60,000 nucleotides of DNA. Source: Membranipora membranacea. Its lineage: Eukaryota > Bryozoa > Gymnolaemata > Cheilostomatida > Membraniporidae. The notes beneath the pieces were generated by a model. The model saw only the letters and a list, made by a program, of their open reading frames with translations. It was not told where the DNA came from and searched no databases. The DNA is taken from contig OU612073.1 of assembly GCA_914767715.1 (NCBI GenBank), forward strand, positions 11,658,001 to 11,718,000, written 5' to 3'. Positions 11,191-23,400 of this stretch are shown piece by piece (the first letter of the stretch is position 1; the number at the start of each line of letters is the position of its first letter). The position numbers and the translations under genes are program-made.

Positions 11191-13275
11191 CGGTAGGTAC
11201 GAAAAACCGAACCACGAACTCACAAGCTACGAACCTTTAAAAAACCGAACCTTCAATGTGTCTGATAACATAATTTCGGCCAATGATGTTCTTTGTAACA
11301 AAAAGTCAAAACTTTGATGAACAGTTATCCTCTCTTGCACTTTGGCAAGTGGTAGAGGACAACTCCAATCCAAGCAGAGAGTTTGGGACATATGAGCAGG
11401 GAGAGTGGGAAGGGAACAGGGAGGGGAGCAGGGAGTTTTCCCCCGACTGAAAAAAGAAGGGGATTTTGTTCTAGAAGAGACACCAGGCTAGATCATGGCC
11501 TGAACGATTTCCAGATTGAGACAGAGGTTCCGGAGAGCTGGGAGCCACCAAGTTCAAACTTAGTGATTATTACCATGGTGGTGCGACTGATCCTGGATAA
11601 TTGAGTGATTATGCACAAATGCACGCAGTGATGCTTTTACTTACTAAATGATGCTTGCAAATACTCTGTTTATGTGATCATTGCACTGTTTGAGTGATAA
11701 GGTGATCCAATCAGATAACATTTATTATATGCGCATTCAAATAAAGGTAATGGTTCAGAGAAGAGACTGTTGATGGTGTTTACACGTGTATTCAATGAAC
11801 TTATTTGTATATTATGGTGCCTGAAAAAGCGGCAAAATGAGAGGCAGAAAAAAAGGCCTGAGAGAATAGTAATGGCTCAGGTGGATTAATACTGAAGTGT
11901 GAGCATTCATGGCTGTGAATACACGTGTGATGGTAGACCATCGGGGACATAAAGCAGTTCCTATCCAATCGTAGTGGCAATGTACGTTGTTAATGACAGT
12001 AAGCTAACTATCAAGCCATCACTGATGCATAACAGCTATCACTAGGATTGTGCTGTGACTTCTGGTACTGCGTAACTAAAAAAACAGAAAATATCATATT
12101 CAAATTCAAAGAGAAGTATGTCATATGATATCATATGTCATGATATTATCAGTTAAAATCTAAAACTCACTTTTTGCTCACTGCGCTCTACTCATAGCTT
12201 TAGGGCAGCATGAGGCAAGCTCCCTGTTTCTTCATTGCCGGTTAATATTATTTGCTTTTTTTATGGCTAGATGGTGACTGGTGAAGCTCACACCACATTA
12301 CATTATCAATCATGCTCGACTGGGATAAAATGAATAATACACCAATTAATTTTGGTACATACCTGACCCAACTTGCAGCTTAATTACTATGTAGTTGTTT
12401 TACACGAGGCCGTTTCAGAAGACTAGGATATTATCATTATCAGTTTAGTCCGGGCCACCACAGCTTGAACCTGACTTCGTTACACAGCTATAGTACAGCA
12501 TGTTAGTCTGACCATCGGACCAAAATAATTTTGTATTCTGTGGTACGAGTCAGAGAAATCAATAGCTGAGGTTGTAATGAGTAAGGGCCCGCATGGATAT
12601 CTACAAACACAAGATTTCTTTGTTAGTTATTACAGAATATGCAGTTAATATATAGTATTTGCCTAACCACTTTCATACTAGTAGGATCATTTCATAATTT
12701 GATGAAGCCTGATCAAGCTAATGTAAATTTCAGAGAGGGCTCTGTTGAGAGGTGATGATTCAGGAGGGAGCCTTCTGCTCCTCCTGTGACGAGTCAAAGG
12801 GGCTCCAATTTACTAAACTGTGACCATTTCTAATAAATAAATAAGTGTGGTGTGTCCTCCATTACAGCCTTCTGTAGTAGCTCCACCTACTTCCATCATT
12901 TTCAAACTTGCAGGAATATATATATATAGTCAAACCATTCCTCTCTCCAATGCAAAAGTTCATTTGGATTCATGATGACTAATTTGACAATGGCATCTAC
13001 TTGGTGTGTACCAAACTGTGCAATCTTGCTCTCCATAATTTTTCATCAAGTGACCTTGAGCTAGTGCACCTAGTTAGGGTGCAATGAGCTCTATTAAAAG
13101 TCAAAGTTTGATGTCTGTTATATTATTGGTCACTTATCAAAAACATGACATTTCATTGGCTACTGACAATTTAAACTTTGAGCAAATTGATTTAAGCAGG
13201 AGAGGATAATCCTGAGTTCGGTTTTTAGAGGGTTCGTAGTTCGTGAGTTCGTGGTTCGGTTTTTCATACCTACCC
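11191..13275. mobile_element. non-autonomous DNA transposon, Mutator-like by target duplication
   Basis: The ends are inverted repeats of about 60 bp: 11191-11250 on the plus strand and 13216-13275 on the minus strand. They share GGTAGGTA, then GAAAAACCGAACCACGAACT, then a run of ACGAAC-type units. The 9 bp CTGAAATAC occurs directly outside both ends (11182-11190 and 13276-13284) in the same orientation, the expected target-site duplication. A 9 bp duplication with long terminal inverted repeats points to the Mutator group, although no transposase is visible in the 2 kb interior. The interior has short uninformative open frames only. Confidence 0.8.
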
Positions 13276-13285
13276 CTGAAATACC

Positions 13286-14680
13286 CACCAGTGGATGTTA
13301 TGGCGTTCCCCAAAGCATGCGTCTGCAATATTGATTCAATAACTGTATAACCATGAATTGGATGATAAATTTGGAAGATGAAGTTATTTAAAAACTGCTG
13401 GAGGGCATGGTTATAGGGCGGGCATGAGTACTATCATGGGTCCCGGCTCCCCGTATCAGAGATGATGACTTTCTAAACTGAGATAATACTCAATAGTCTG
13501 CGTCTACAAGTCTTCTTCCTATGTTTGAAAAACAGTAATGAGATTGTTGTGCTGCGATCAAGATTCAGTTTCGATTCTTAAACTTGTTTTTGTTATACTC
13601 TACAGTAGGTGAGTGGTAATTCCTGAACTTCTTATTTTACTTTTGTTGAGTTTTAAAGCCTAAACTGTATCATTTATACCCAATGTGTCAAACAAAACAT
13701 TACTTCCTTATATTTCACACCATTTATTTTCTCCGAGTATCTAACAAATGGAATTATCTGCCCCTTTCCAGACTAAAAGCAACAAGTCTAACAAGTTGAC
13801 AAGTCTAAGCTCGCTGACACTAAAGCCGTGTGGACACAGACACTGGCTAGTGTACGAGGGGTTAAAACAGCGTCCCAATAGCTGCACTTTCTTTCGAAAG
13901 GGGATTAGTCTGCCATTTGACTGGTTAAAATGTACAAGTTTTGAATCGATGATGTTATCAAAAACAAATTATGAGGTAGTTGGTGGAGATGTGGAGTTGT
14001 GTTGCCAGTGTGTTGGATCTGATTGATGGGTGGGAGAACCAAGAAGTATACATATTATGAGGAGAAGTGCTCACATGAATTTGTTTGTTACTGTTTGTTT
14101 TGATTATTGGCAAATAAGTAGACTATTTAATTTGACTATATAATACCTTCTTTTCGGGTGTATCTTTATCAAATTTGTTGGCTTTAATTGGTCAGCTCTT
14201 GGTTATTCCTCTGGGTATTATCCAGTGAAACTTTGTTCTAAATTTATCTCTTCACTTTCTGTTAAAACATCTCTAGAGATGAGCTAAATAGGGGTATAAT
14301 GTATTTTAAAACAATGCAGAATAAAACTTGTTCAACATAAAACATTATATAGTATTTACAAATTATAATGATAATATGAACATCATAAATAATTTAAGTG
14401 CTTAGCTAAGAATAGAAAAACTAAATGACTAATATAGGCTTGATATTATTATGAAATTTGAGCCTGTAAATAAGGTCTAAACCATCACAGGCATAGAATT
14501 CAATACTGTGAGATTCCTTACAAAGCAAGCTTATAAGCCTAGTAGCTGAATCGGAAAATGTGAAAAAAACTGTTCGGTAAAGAAACAATGATAAAATCTA
14601 TTTCTGACATATTGTGACATATGGTGTCAACAGCGTCATTCCAATGAGAGACTTAGCTATCATCATTCATTCTATCAAGC
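13286..14680. other. intergenic, no supported gene
   Basis: A Ser/Lys-rich open frame at 13748-14026 (plus) has no recognisable motif and no matching exon partner that I could find. The rest is AT-rich and includes the 3' flank of the kinase-related gene that ends at 14681. Confidence 0.4.
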
Positions 14681-17600
14681 TCATTCAAAATAATAAGCAT
14701 TGGCTGCTTTCACGAAAGCCACAAACTTATTGAGGTCACCATCACCCCAATTGTTGTAGACATCCACAAGACGATCATTGTCTGTACAATTATACAGATC
14801 TCTTTCTACGGCAGTCGGGAGGGAGTCCAATTCATCATCATCATTATTGATTTTAATTACATAAGATGCGAACATCGGGTAAATCAACTGCTCAATAACA
14901 AAATCTTCCCCGAATGGATTGTCTGGGAGCCTTTGTCTCATTTTTGTTACTGATTTTATGGCTCTGGTGAATATTCCATCTTCATTTTTGAGGACTAGGC
15001 TAATAAGCTGGCTAGTTGGCTGGCTGGTTGGCAGGTAAGCTGGCAGATTATACATAATATTATCATTTGGAACGCACTCAGCTATTAATTCAATTGCGAA
15101 TCTAATATGATCAGTTCTTACTGTCTCTCTTAAACTCCTTATACCATAAGGAAGCTGTCTCCATTCAGTCTGGCCGTGATGTAATTCATATATAAGCATG
15201 GCAAACAGAAACAACGCGTATCCCATCCAGAAATCATCATCATCATCATCATCACCCAAAGTCACAGTAGAGGTGAACCAATCATGGTTTGGCTCAAGGG
15301 GAAATCCGAGCTCCCTCTCCTCCCGGTATATGATGTAATGCATATATCTCAAATACTCCTTGCAAAAAGAAAAGATCAGGTGGCAAATTAAATGGAATGA
15401 GTAGGTATAAGTTCGGTGACTGTGGTAATGGGACAAAGAAATGTAGCTAGGAATTATTATTATCATGGTACCTGGAACCTACAAAGTAGTCCTTTGTATC
15501 AGGTACTACTACCTAGGTTCTATTATGTGACTAGATGCTAGTTACTGATGCATAAGTCTATACATGTTATGTGTGAGATCATGACACAATAATATCTATC
15601 CGTCCGGAGTTTTTGCTATGAGCATTAGAGGCACCCCCCCCCCCCCATAATGCCATGGTCAAAATGCCATTGGGACAAAATGCCAGTGATATAATGCCAT
15701 TGCCATATTGCCATAGTTGATAACACCACTGCCCACTATACCAATGCCAAAATACCAGTTGTACAAAACGCCAGTTGTGTCAAAAACCAGTGGATATAAA
15801 GCCAGATTGGACATAATACCATTTGGGACAACATACCATATCCCAAAATACCATTGCCATAATGCCAAGATATGTAACCGAAGCAGATAAAGCCACTCTG
15901 TCTTTTTTTTGTTAGTCATATAACAGCGGCAAGTTGCTCAGTCAGAGTAGGAGGTGGTTCAGCTGGTTAGAGCCATCTCCTTCACTGTTCAAGTCTTGAA
16001 GTTTCTACGTTTGAATTTTTTCTCTTGGGTTTGCTGGGCCCCATTGTACTGAAGACTAGTGTGTGTTGCAGAAATTGCAGCCAAATATTGGGCCGCCAAC
16101 TCTGTGGGTTATGGCAAATTAATTGACTCTCTAAATTGACCATGTTTATGTCTTGGCTTGAAGGGTTTTGACTGGTCTTGTCTATTTCTATTACCAGCGT
16201 TATGAAGGCTAGCATGATTGAACATAGTGTAGAACAAAATTCTGATCATGAGCCAAGACACTGAAAAAGTGACAAATTTTATTTAACCTACACAAACATC
16301 TGAGGCAAGACCATTTCTAGAACAGTCATAAAGATTATCTTTGAGTTTGGATACTTTTTTATATGTTGTTCATAGCTTTCAACATGATACCGAGACATTT
16401 GGCAACGTATTAAAATGCGTAGTTTTTCTTTTTAATCGCAACAAGTATAAACTTTTCTGATATGTTTTATCACTTCATGCTCACCGTACCCGCTAAGCAC
16501 CACTTGACCAGAGATGCCCCTCCAGCCCGACTGTGAGAGTGCACCCTGGCCCTGCCCAAACTCCAAAAATGAACTTGTTGAACAAGGCTATGCCATTGCT
16601 TAACAAGGACCTCTCACCTCGCTTGTTAGTGGTTTTAATAAATTCAAGTTTGTTGGATCAAGCTTTGTATTCATGGTTTGTTATCATATTCAAAACATTT
16701 TGAATCGAGTATGATTTTAATAGAAGTTTCAAAATTCTGTATTCAAAAAGCATTTGTAAAAGCTTGATTTTTAGTTTTTCAAAATTATTAGAAATGTGAC
16801 CCCTGGTCTAATTCCCTTGATGGCAGGCAGAGCATATTTTTGTAGAGTCTTATCTGACTATCACTTGCGTGGCCCCAGAACTCTTATTCTAGATTCTGCT
16901 CAATGGCCGGACCAAGTGCTCGTATCATCATCAGGGTTAAATTCAATTCCTTTTTCAGGCTTCTAAAATGTTCATGGAAAGCTATGTTGTTCCTTTTCTT
17001 CTAAAATAGTCCCCGAATATGAGCTTTCAATCTTCTGGTTAAAAACTTTGTTTTGGGTTTCAAAAAGATTTTCTCATAGTTCATCACAAGACAGTTGGTG
17101 ATACACCATTGTTTATCAGAGTAAATTTCTTTTCGTGATTTCAGGTTCAGTACTAAAAATATAAGTACTGTCAGCAAAAAGTATTCAATTAAGATCTGGT
17201 GATGCATTTAAAAGGTCAATATTATAAATTATAAATAGTTCTGGCCCGAGAAGCGAACCTTGGGGAGCACCGATCTTGACAGGCAGTAAAACCGACTTAA
17301 TTCATTTACCAAGACAAACTGTTTTCTATTTAAAAGATAATTTTCTAACAGTCGATATATATAGGGGGAAAATATCTGAAAAAATATCTGTTTACTTATA
17401 AGAATGCCGTGATTTATTGTATCAAAAGCTTTTGAAAAATCTAAACACAAACCCTGGGTGATTCTTCCGTCATTGAAAAAATCTTTCTTTTCTTGTTAGT
17501 TGTATCTGTAACTTTTTATACAACACATAAATACAGAGTTAACCTGCTCTATGTTCAATCATTTGTAGTCTTTTCAATGTCATTAGTAGCAGGAGTCTCT

Positions 17601-18808
17601 AGGGCAGCGATGAGTCAAGACATGGCTATCAAAAAAAAGTTGGTAATAATCCAAATTTATTGTCACATTATTCTAGAGATTAATTGGGAAATAAATTTGT
17701 TACAAGTCACTAGCTCTCAGTTTGTGAACCCCAACAAACCCCAGATATCATCAAAGTTAAACGAAGAAATTTTATGACCTGCACAGTGTAGGAAACGGCT
17801 CTAAACATCTTAGCCACCTCCTGCTCTCAACGTGCAACTCACAGCTGTAATACAACTAACACCCCATAAAAATACAGTGTTGCTTGATCTCCTTTTGTTA
17901 CATATTTTTGCATTATGGCGATGGTATTTTGGGATATGGTATGTTGTCCCAAATGGTATTATGTCAAATCTGGCTTTATATCCACTGATATTTTGACACA
18001 ACTGGCATTTTGTACAACTGGTATTTTGGCATTTTGTACAACTGGTATTTTGGCACTGGTATAGTGTGCAGTGGTGTTATCACCTATGGCATTATGGCCA
18101 TGGCATTATGGCAATGGCATTTTGTCACTGGCATTTTGTCCCAATGGCATTTTGACACGGAATCGCATTAGGACCTGAGTTTAGGCTGGAATACTGATAG
18201 AGATATCACGCAACTCCTTCGCAATGAAAAAATAGCAAAATGCTCCAATATCCGATGTCTAATGTATAAGAGCAGGGAGAATTTTGATAGGAGTAAAGCC
18301 TCATCTTCAATTCTACCCAAGTAAAACATTACATCCATATCTGGTGGCTCAAGGGCTGCGCCGTTTTTCTGGTCGATCTTTTATTCTGCCAGTGAGAGAC
18401 CGTAGAAGGAAGGAGTAAAAACGGGAAGTAGAAGGGAACAAACTCTTGAACACAATTTGTTACATTGTTCTAAGGCTATGGGCAAGCAAAACTGAGATAA
18501 AATATCAATCCGAGCAAAGTTCAGTTTGTCCAATGTCCAATGAGTAACTACGCTGTGATTTTATTAGCCAGAAAGATTTAGCATTTAGAATCATTTCATG
18601 GCAAAGGCAATCACAATTTACTTACCCCCACTGGAACCCACTCGATATAATATTCCCCAGGTTCCCGTCCCGTTAGCCTAAGCATCCCATTTAGTAGGTC
18701 TGCCACAGGTGGGTGATCCGGATAGTTCTCATCATCATCTTCATTTGCTCGTCTCTCTCCAAAGAAACGCTGGTTTAGTTCACGGGTGATGCGTTGAATA
18801 TCTGCCAT
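14681..18808 (-). CDS. kinase-related protein lacking the catalytic segment
   Basis: Two exons on the minus strand, 18808-18626 and 15358-14681, join in phase 0 and encode 286 residues. The start is the ATG at 18808. Residues about 52-70 (EYYIEWVPVGEYLRYMHY) resemble a kinase beta-5/hinge/alpha-D segment. After a seven-Asp run comes DFWMGYALFLFAMLIYELHH, which fits the alpha-F helix of a kinase C-lobe (D-x-W/F-x-x-G-x-x-L). No glycine loop, HRD-type loop or DFG is present. The last about 70 residues (IEQLIYPMFASYVIK ... RLVDVYNNWG ... KFVAFVK) match the C-terminal module of the two kinases nested in ATM further right ([15 protein letters not shown] ... [10 protein letters not shown] ... EFVRFLK). 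It may be a catalytically dead scaffold or a decayed paralogue. The 3.3 kb intron holds a foldback-like element, so a missed exon is possible. Confidence 0.68.
15629..18164. mobile_element. foldback-like element with tandem-repeat inverted arms
   Basis: The arms 15651-16006 and 17765-18158 are reverse complements at roughly 85-90 percent by eye. The outer two thirds of each arm is a degenerate array of a 10-15 bp unit built on ATGCCA (AAAATGCCATTGGGACAAAA and variants). The inner third has a tRNA-like look (GTGGTTCAGCTGGTTAGAGC near 15955, a weak B-box TTTGAATTT near 16010). The 7-mer GCATTAG flanks both sides (15622-15628 and 18165-18171) as a possible target duplication. The middle contains a decayed LINE. 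Long inverted arms made of short tandem units are the hallmark of foldback elements. Alternatively, two copies of one tRNA-headed repeat landed in opposite orientation. Confidence 0.68.
16990..17475 (-). pseudogene. second LINE reverse transcriptase remnant
   Basis: On the minus strand, LDFSKAFDTINHGIL is encoded near 17450-17405, followed in a different frame by GAPQGSLLGPELF near 17270 and a decayed catalytic box, FADST, near 17170 in place of the usual YADD. Frame changes and an internal stop just before FADST show that it is dead. It lies between the arms of the foldback-like element and is a different copy from the LINE at the window start. Confidence 0.8.
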
Positions 18809-20425
18809 TGTTATATAATATCGTGAACTTGACTCACAGCAGAGACCTCAATATCAGCTAATGCAGCAACCTATATGTACAACTTGCAGTCACTTAATAG
18901 AAATGACTGTAATGATCATTTGAACCCCAACACAGTATTTGTAAAAAGTAAGGCAATGAAAAATCAATAACCACTCTTCGTTCCTTTGTTAAACTTGTAC
19001 AGGTTATAATAAGAAGCAAATGCTACATGAGTACTTTACATAGCGATATAAAAACAGCATAAAAAGGACGTTACGCCTCAGTAAGCTTGCACTATTATAT
19101 GTCTCCATCTGCATTGTCCCTTTTTATATCTACAGTCCAATCGATAGCCGACTTCAATAGCCGACTTCAATAGCCAAGCCAGACTTATTTACTCAACATC
19201 GTATTTCGCCTTTCATGTTGCTTATGAACTACTGAGACCTCACAAAAAATCATTCAATGACACGCAATTAGCAGTCAGAACAAGCTTTCCCCTCCCTATT
19301 TTTTAAAAAATTGGATGTCTCTTAATTTGATAATTATACAATAACAACTTACAAAGTAATCACATGTGCGGAAATGTGCAATATGATAAAAAAAATTATA
19401 TGATGATGATATAGAGTGAAACAAGGATCAGCTCTTGGCAGAAGAAAACATAATATGAGAGAAAGAGGGGGATGCACATACTTAATTTTATAAAGGATGT
19501 ACTAATAGTCATGATAACAACAAGCAGGTTGGAGTACAAAATATATCCAGCATCTATAAGAGAAGTGTTAAAGTGGAAATCAACCACTAGTTATGAGTTA
19601 TTCTTAAATGACAAGTTATATAACTCTTAATTGTATTTTTTCATTTTTCTGTGTGGTATTATATATAAATAATAAAATAAAACTAATAAGAAAAGCTCAC
19701 TTCCGTTATAGCTATCCACTCTGTTCTGATTGGTCAGTTGAAAAAAGGCGGGAAAATCTTTGTTTACAATTACTAGCCCACGATTGAGGAAGTAGTTGTA
19801 CTTATCTACAATCAGAGCATGATCCTAGAACTCCAGGGTTCCCAAGCTCTTTGCTATCCCATATCTATGATGCACATTGTATAATTCAGCTTAGGAATAT
19901 TGATTGCATCTGTTAATCCCACACATAATAATTGAAGAGAGAATTGAACAAAGAGCTGAGTGGGAGTTCATTGTATTGATAATTGTTAAACAAACTAGTC
20001 CTAGTTCACTCGTTGTAAAAGCAGGCAGGTTACATTCCCCCTGGTATAAGACAGCTGTTTACTTGGGAGTAATAGACTCCATTGAATGATCAGTCATAGT
20101 TGGCCTAGCTGATTGATGTATGAGTTGATGTTGTAAATTCTAACTAACCACAGCTGCTAACAAAAAAGGAAAGTAATGATCAAGCTGAGATACAAGATTT
20201 CCACCAAAAAATTCAATCAACTTTCTCATTGCATAGATTATTCAAGGAGTTGATCAACTGATTTGTAGCATATATTCTCTTCAGGATTGTTTTCCCAATC
20301 AATGCTGTGCTTCTCTCAGACACAGACTAGGGTTGAGTAGGTAGAGGAGTTCTGCTTGCTAGTGGTGTATCATGGACTCCATGAAACAAAAAAACATGTA
20401 ACTTTTTTCTGTAGAACAAACCGAC
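18809..20425. other. intergenic between divergent genes
   Basis: This stretch separates the minus-strand kinase-related gene (start 18808) from the plus-strand THAP gene (start 20426), so it must hold both promoters. A tandem ATAGCCGACTTCA unit occurs about three times at 19143-19176. I see no exon with motif support. Confidence 0.45.
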
Positions 20426-23400
20426 ATGCCACCACGATGTTTTATATGCCGTGTTGTGCATAGTCATCAGATTCCCCTCTTCACTTGTCCGGATATGGGT
20501 AGTGACCACACAGCGTGGTCACAAGCGCTGCCAAATTTCCAACATAAATTGAGTACCAAACCGTTGATATGTGGGAGACATTTCCACCACGGTTCGGTTG
20601 TTGCTGTGAGGGCTGGCAGCCACATAAATTTTGCTTTGCTTGCCAAAGCCCTGCCAAGTGAAAGCATAGTTACGGAAGAGGTATGTATGTTTCTTGAATT
20701 CCTAACATTATTTATGATCATTACATCTCCAAGTGCTTTAGAACTGAGATGCCTTGAGAATCAAACTGATACCACCAAGAATGTTCTGCTGTAATCCTCG
20801 CTATTTACACTCGAATCTATGGATGCAAACAAAAAGAACAAGGTGTATGTGCCCATCTTCTAAATCAGAAACGCAATTATGCTCACAGTACGATTTAGCC
20901 CGGTGCGCTCTGGGTGGCTCTGGCAGGTGTCTTGATACTAAAAGATATATGGTTATATATTCTCTTCTCAGCCTACAAAACCTCCTGGGTGTATTGTAAG
21001 TAGCTGTGTTATAATGTTCCAATAATGTTATAAGATCTTGAGCTGTGCCTCTACTGGCTTTGTTTGAGCAGGGAGTTTGGGATATAGGTCCCAAACTCCC
21101 TGGTTTGAGTGATACAGATATGTAAATGCCATGCTATCAAATCTTGGGAGTTGTTTTACCTGACCAAAAAGGTAAGCCAACTCCTATGATATCAGTGGCT
21201 GAAGAAGGGAGTTTGGGACAAGGGAATTTGTGGCATAAACCAGTGGCACTGTGATACTTGGTTTTTGTTCTGTAAACTCAGCTTGTTTTTGCTATGTTTT
21301 CCTCCTTGCAACTTTGTTGAGTTTCTTTTCCTCTTAGCAACTCGAGCTGTATGTGTGCTGTATTGGTTCCATATAAAGAAATGAAGATGGGAGGCATGAA
21401 GTTCAAAATTGTATATCAAACAATCAATACTTTATAAAATACATAAACAGAAGCCTTCCCTGTATGCCAAAGAGAAGGCTTTGGTTTTTTAACGCTAATT
21501 TATGATAATAATTTCCTGAGGTAATTCTTTGTGTAGGATAAAGCAGTATCCTGCGAGTTACTGATGGATCGTGGGGAAGACCATGAGTACTGCGCAGATC
21601 TACCTCTGCCACCAGTCTTTCCTCCCTCTACTTCAACACCAGCCTCTGTGTCATCTATATCAAACTTGTTGTATGATTCAAGAACCACATTAGACTCCTG
21701 TGAGTTACATTTCACTGAAAAACAAACCTGTGATTTGTTATAAAAGCTAACAACAAAATGTCAATGAATATAGCCTATTGGTTTGTATTGGGAACAGACT
21801 CGGGTCTATTGAGAAAATGACGGCTCATGCCTATTTAACAATGAATATATCGGTGGTCGGATTACAGTACAATAATAAATATACAGTGTATTTCTATCTT
21901 GATATTGTGAGAATGTAATTTATTCTGTGTTTTTCAGCTTACAAGCCATCTGATGCTGAGAGTGACGAGACGATGAGCAACAAATCTATACCATTAATGA
22001 ATGAATTTGGAAACTCCACAGCCTATATTGTTTTCTATGATCAGTTACAGGAGCTGCTCATGCAAAGACGGTGTCCCGTGTGTGTGGGACCTATGGTGGC
22101 CACTCCACGAGAGGTTGGCTCAGCTTTGGTTGTGAGCTACCGCTGCCCCAGCTGTGGTGGCTCTAGTCATTGGGAAAGCCAACCTCGAGTGGGTGGCAGG
22201 TCTGGGAAATTTGCAGGCAACGTGCTGTCTGTTACCTGCACATTTTTGAAGTGAGCAAAATCAACTTTGTGGTTTCTGATCGTACATTCCCAGCCAAACT
22301 AGATCATAATCTTCACCATACCTGGAATAACAAAAATAATACAAATTACTTATTGTTTAGTTTCAGCTCTTCCTCTCTGAATTATTGTCCTGTTCTTGGT
22401 ACCATGTATAGCAAAATCATCATACATCATATATCAAAACTTTATTATCATGATATTTCAGTGGCAGTACATATGGGGTTACAAACAGCTTTATGAAATG
22501 CTTTGGCATCGCCAACATCAGTAGTGAGACTTTCTACAGGTTCCAAAGTCAGTTCGTGATTCCTTCAATTAACAGACTATATGAGGAGCAGGAGCAGGCT
22601 ATACTGAGTGATATGAAGAGAAGAGGTAAACATTATTTGTTTTTTTAAGGAGTGAGGTGCTGTGCTATCATGTATACTAATTTATATATGATCATGATGA
22701 TAATAGCCATGTTGTTGTTTCAGATAAGCCGGTGATTCTGACAGGAGATGGCAGATTCGACTCACCAGGGCATTCTGCCAGATACTGCCATTATCTGCTA
22801 ATTGACTATGTAAGACATTCTACATTGAATATGAAAGTTATGATACAATGTTAGTACATACCCTCATTAACTTGAAAACCTCAGCGTAGTTCGATCACTG
22901 CGAAGAGCAAATGTATTCAGACAACGGCTACGTAGCCTTTTTCTTCATCTACAACAGCATAGATTGATTATGAGAGTTAATTGTATTTTTTTTTTGCAGG
23001 AAACAGGAAAAGTATGTAAATCGGTGGTTGTACAGAGTGCGGTTGTAGGCAGCGCTGTCACGGCGGAAAAAGCTGGCTTCATACAGGGACTAGAGGAAGT
23101 ACTGAACGAAGGAATAATCGTGGAGTGTATAGCCACAGATGGCCATACAGGTATTATATTCATTGCTAAATGACAGGCTTTCATAAGTTGTAGGGAGGGA
23201 CCTTTACACACCAGCAATGACTGTTAAAATCAAAATATTTTCCTACAGGAATAGCGAGTTATCTTAAAAAGGAACACAGTCTCATTAATCACCAGCTAGA
23301 TGTGTGGCATGTCGCAAAGAATTTCATCAAGCGCCTGACAAATGAATGTACTACCAATGTAAGTATATTTCCATTTTATTGCCAGCCCTTCTCACCCAGT

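Noticed and set aside
13748-14026. Plus-strand 92-codon open frame as a gene or exon
   Set aside because: No motif, no partner exon and no clear splice or poly(A) context; it could still be a lone exon but I cannot support it.
15651-15880. CRISPR-like array of ATGCCA units
   Set aside because: Units are short, degenerate and without constant spacers, the setting is an animal genome, and the array has an inverted partner at 17.9-18.15 kb.
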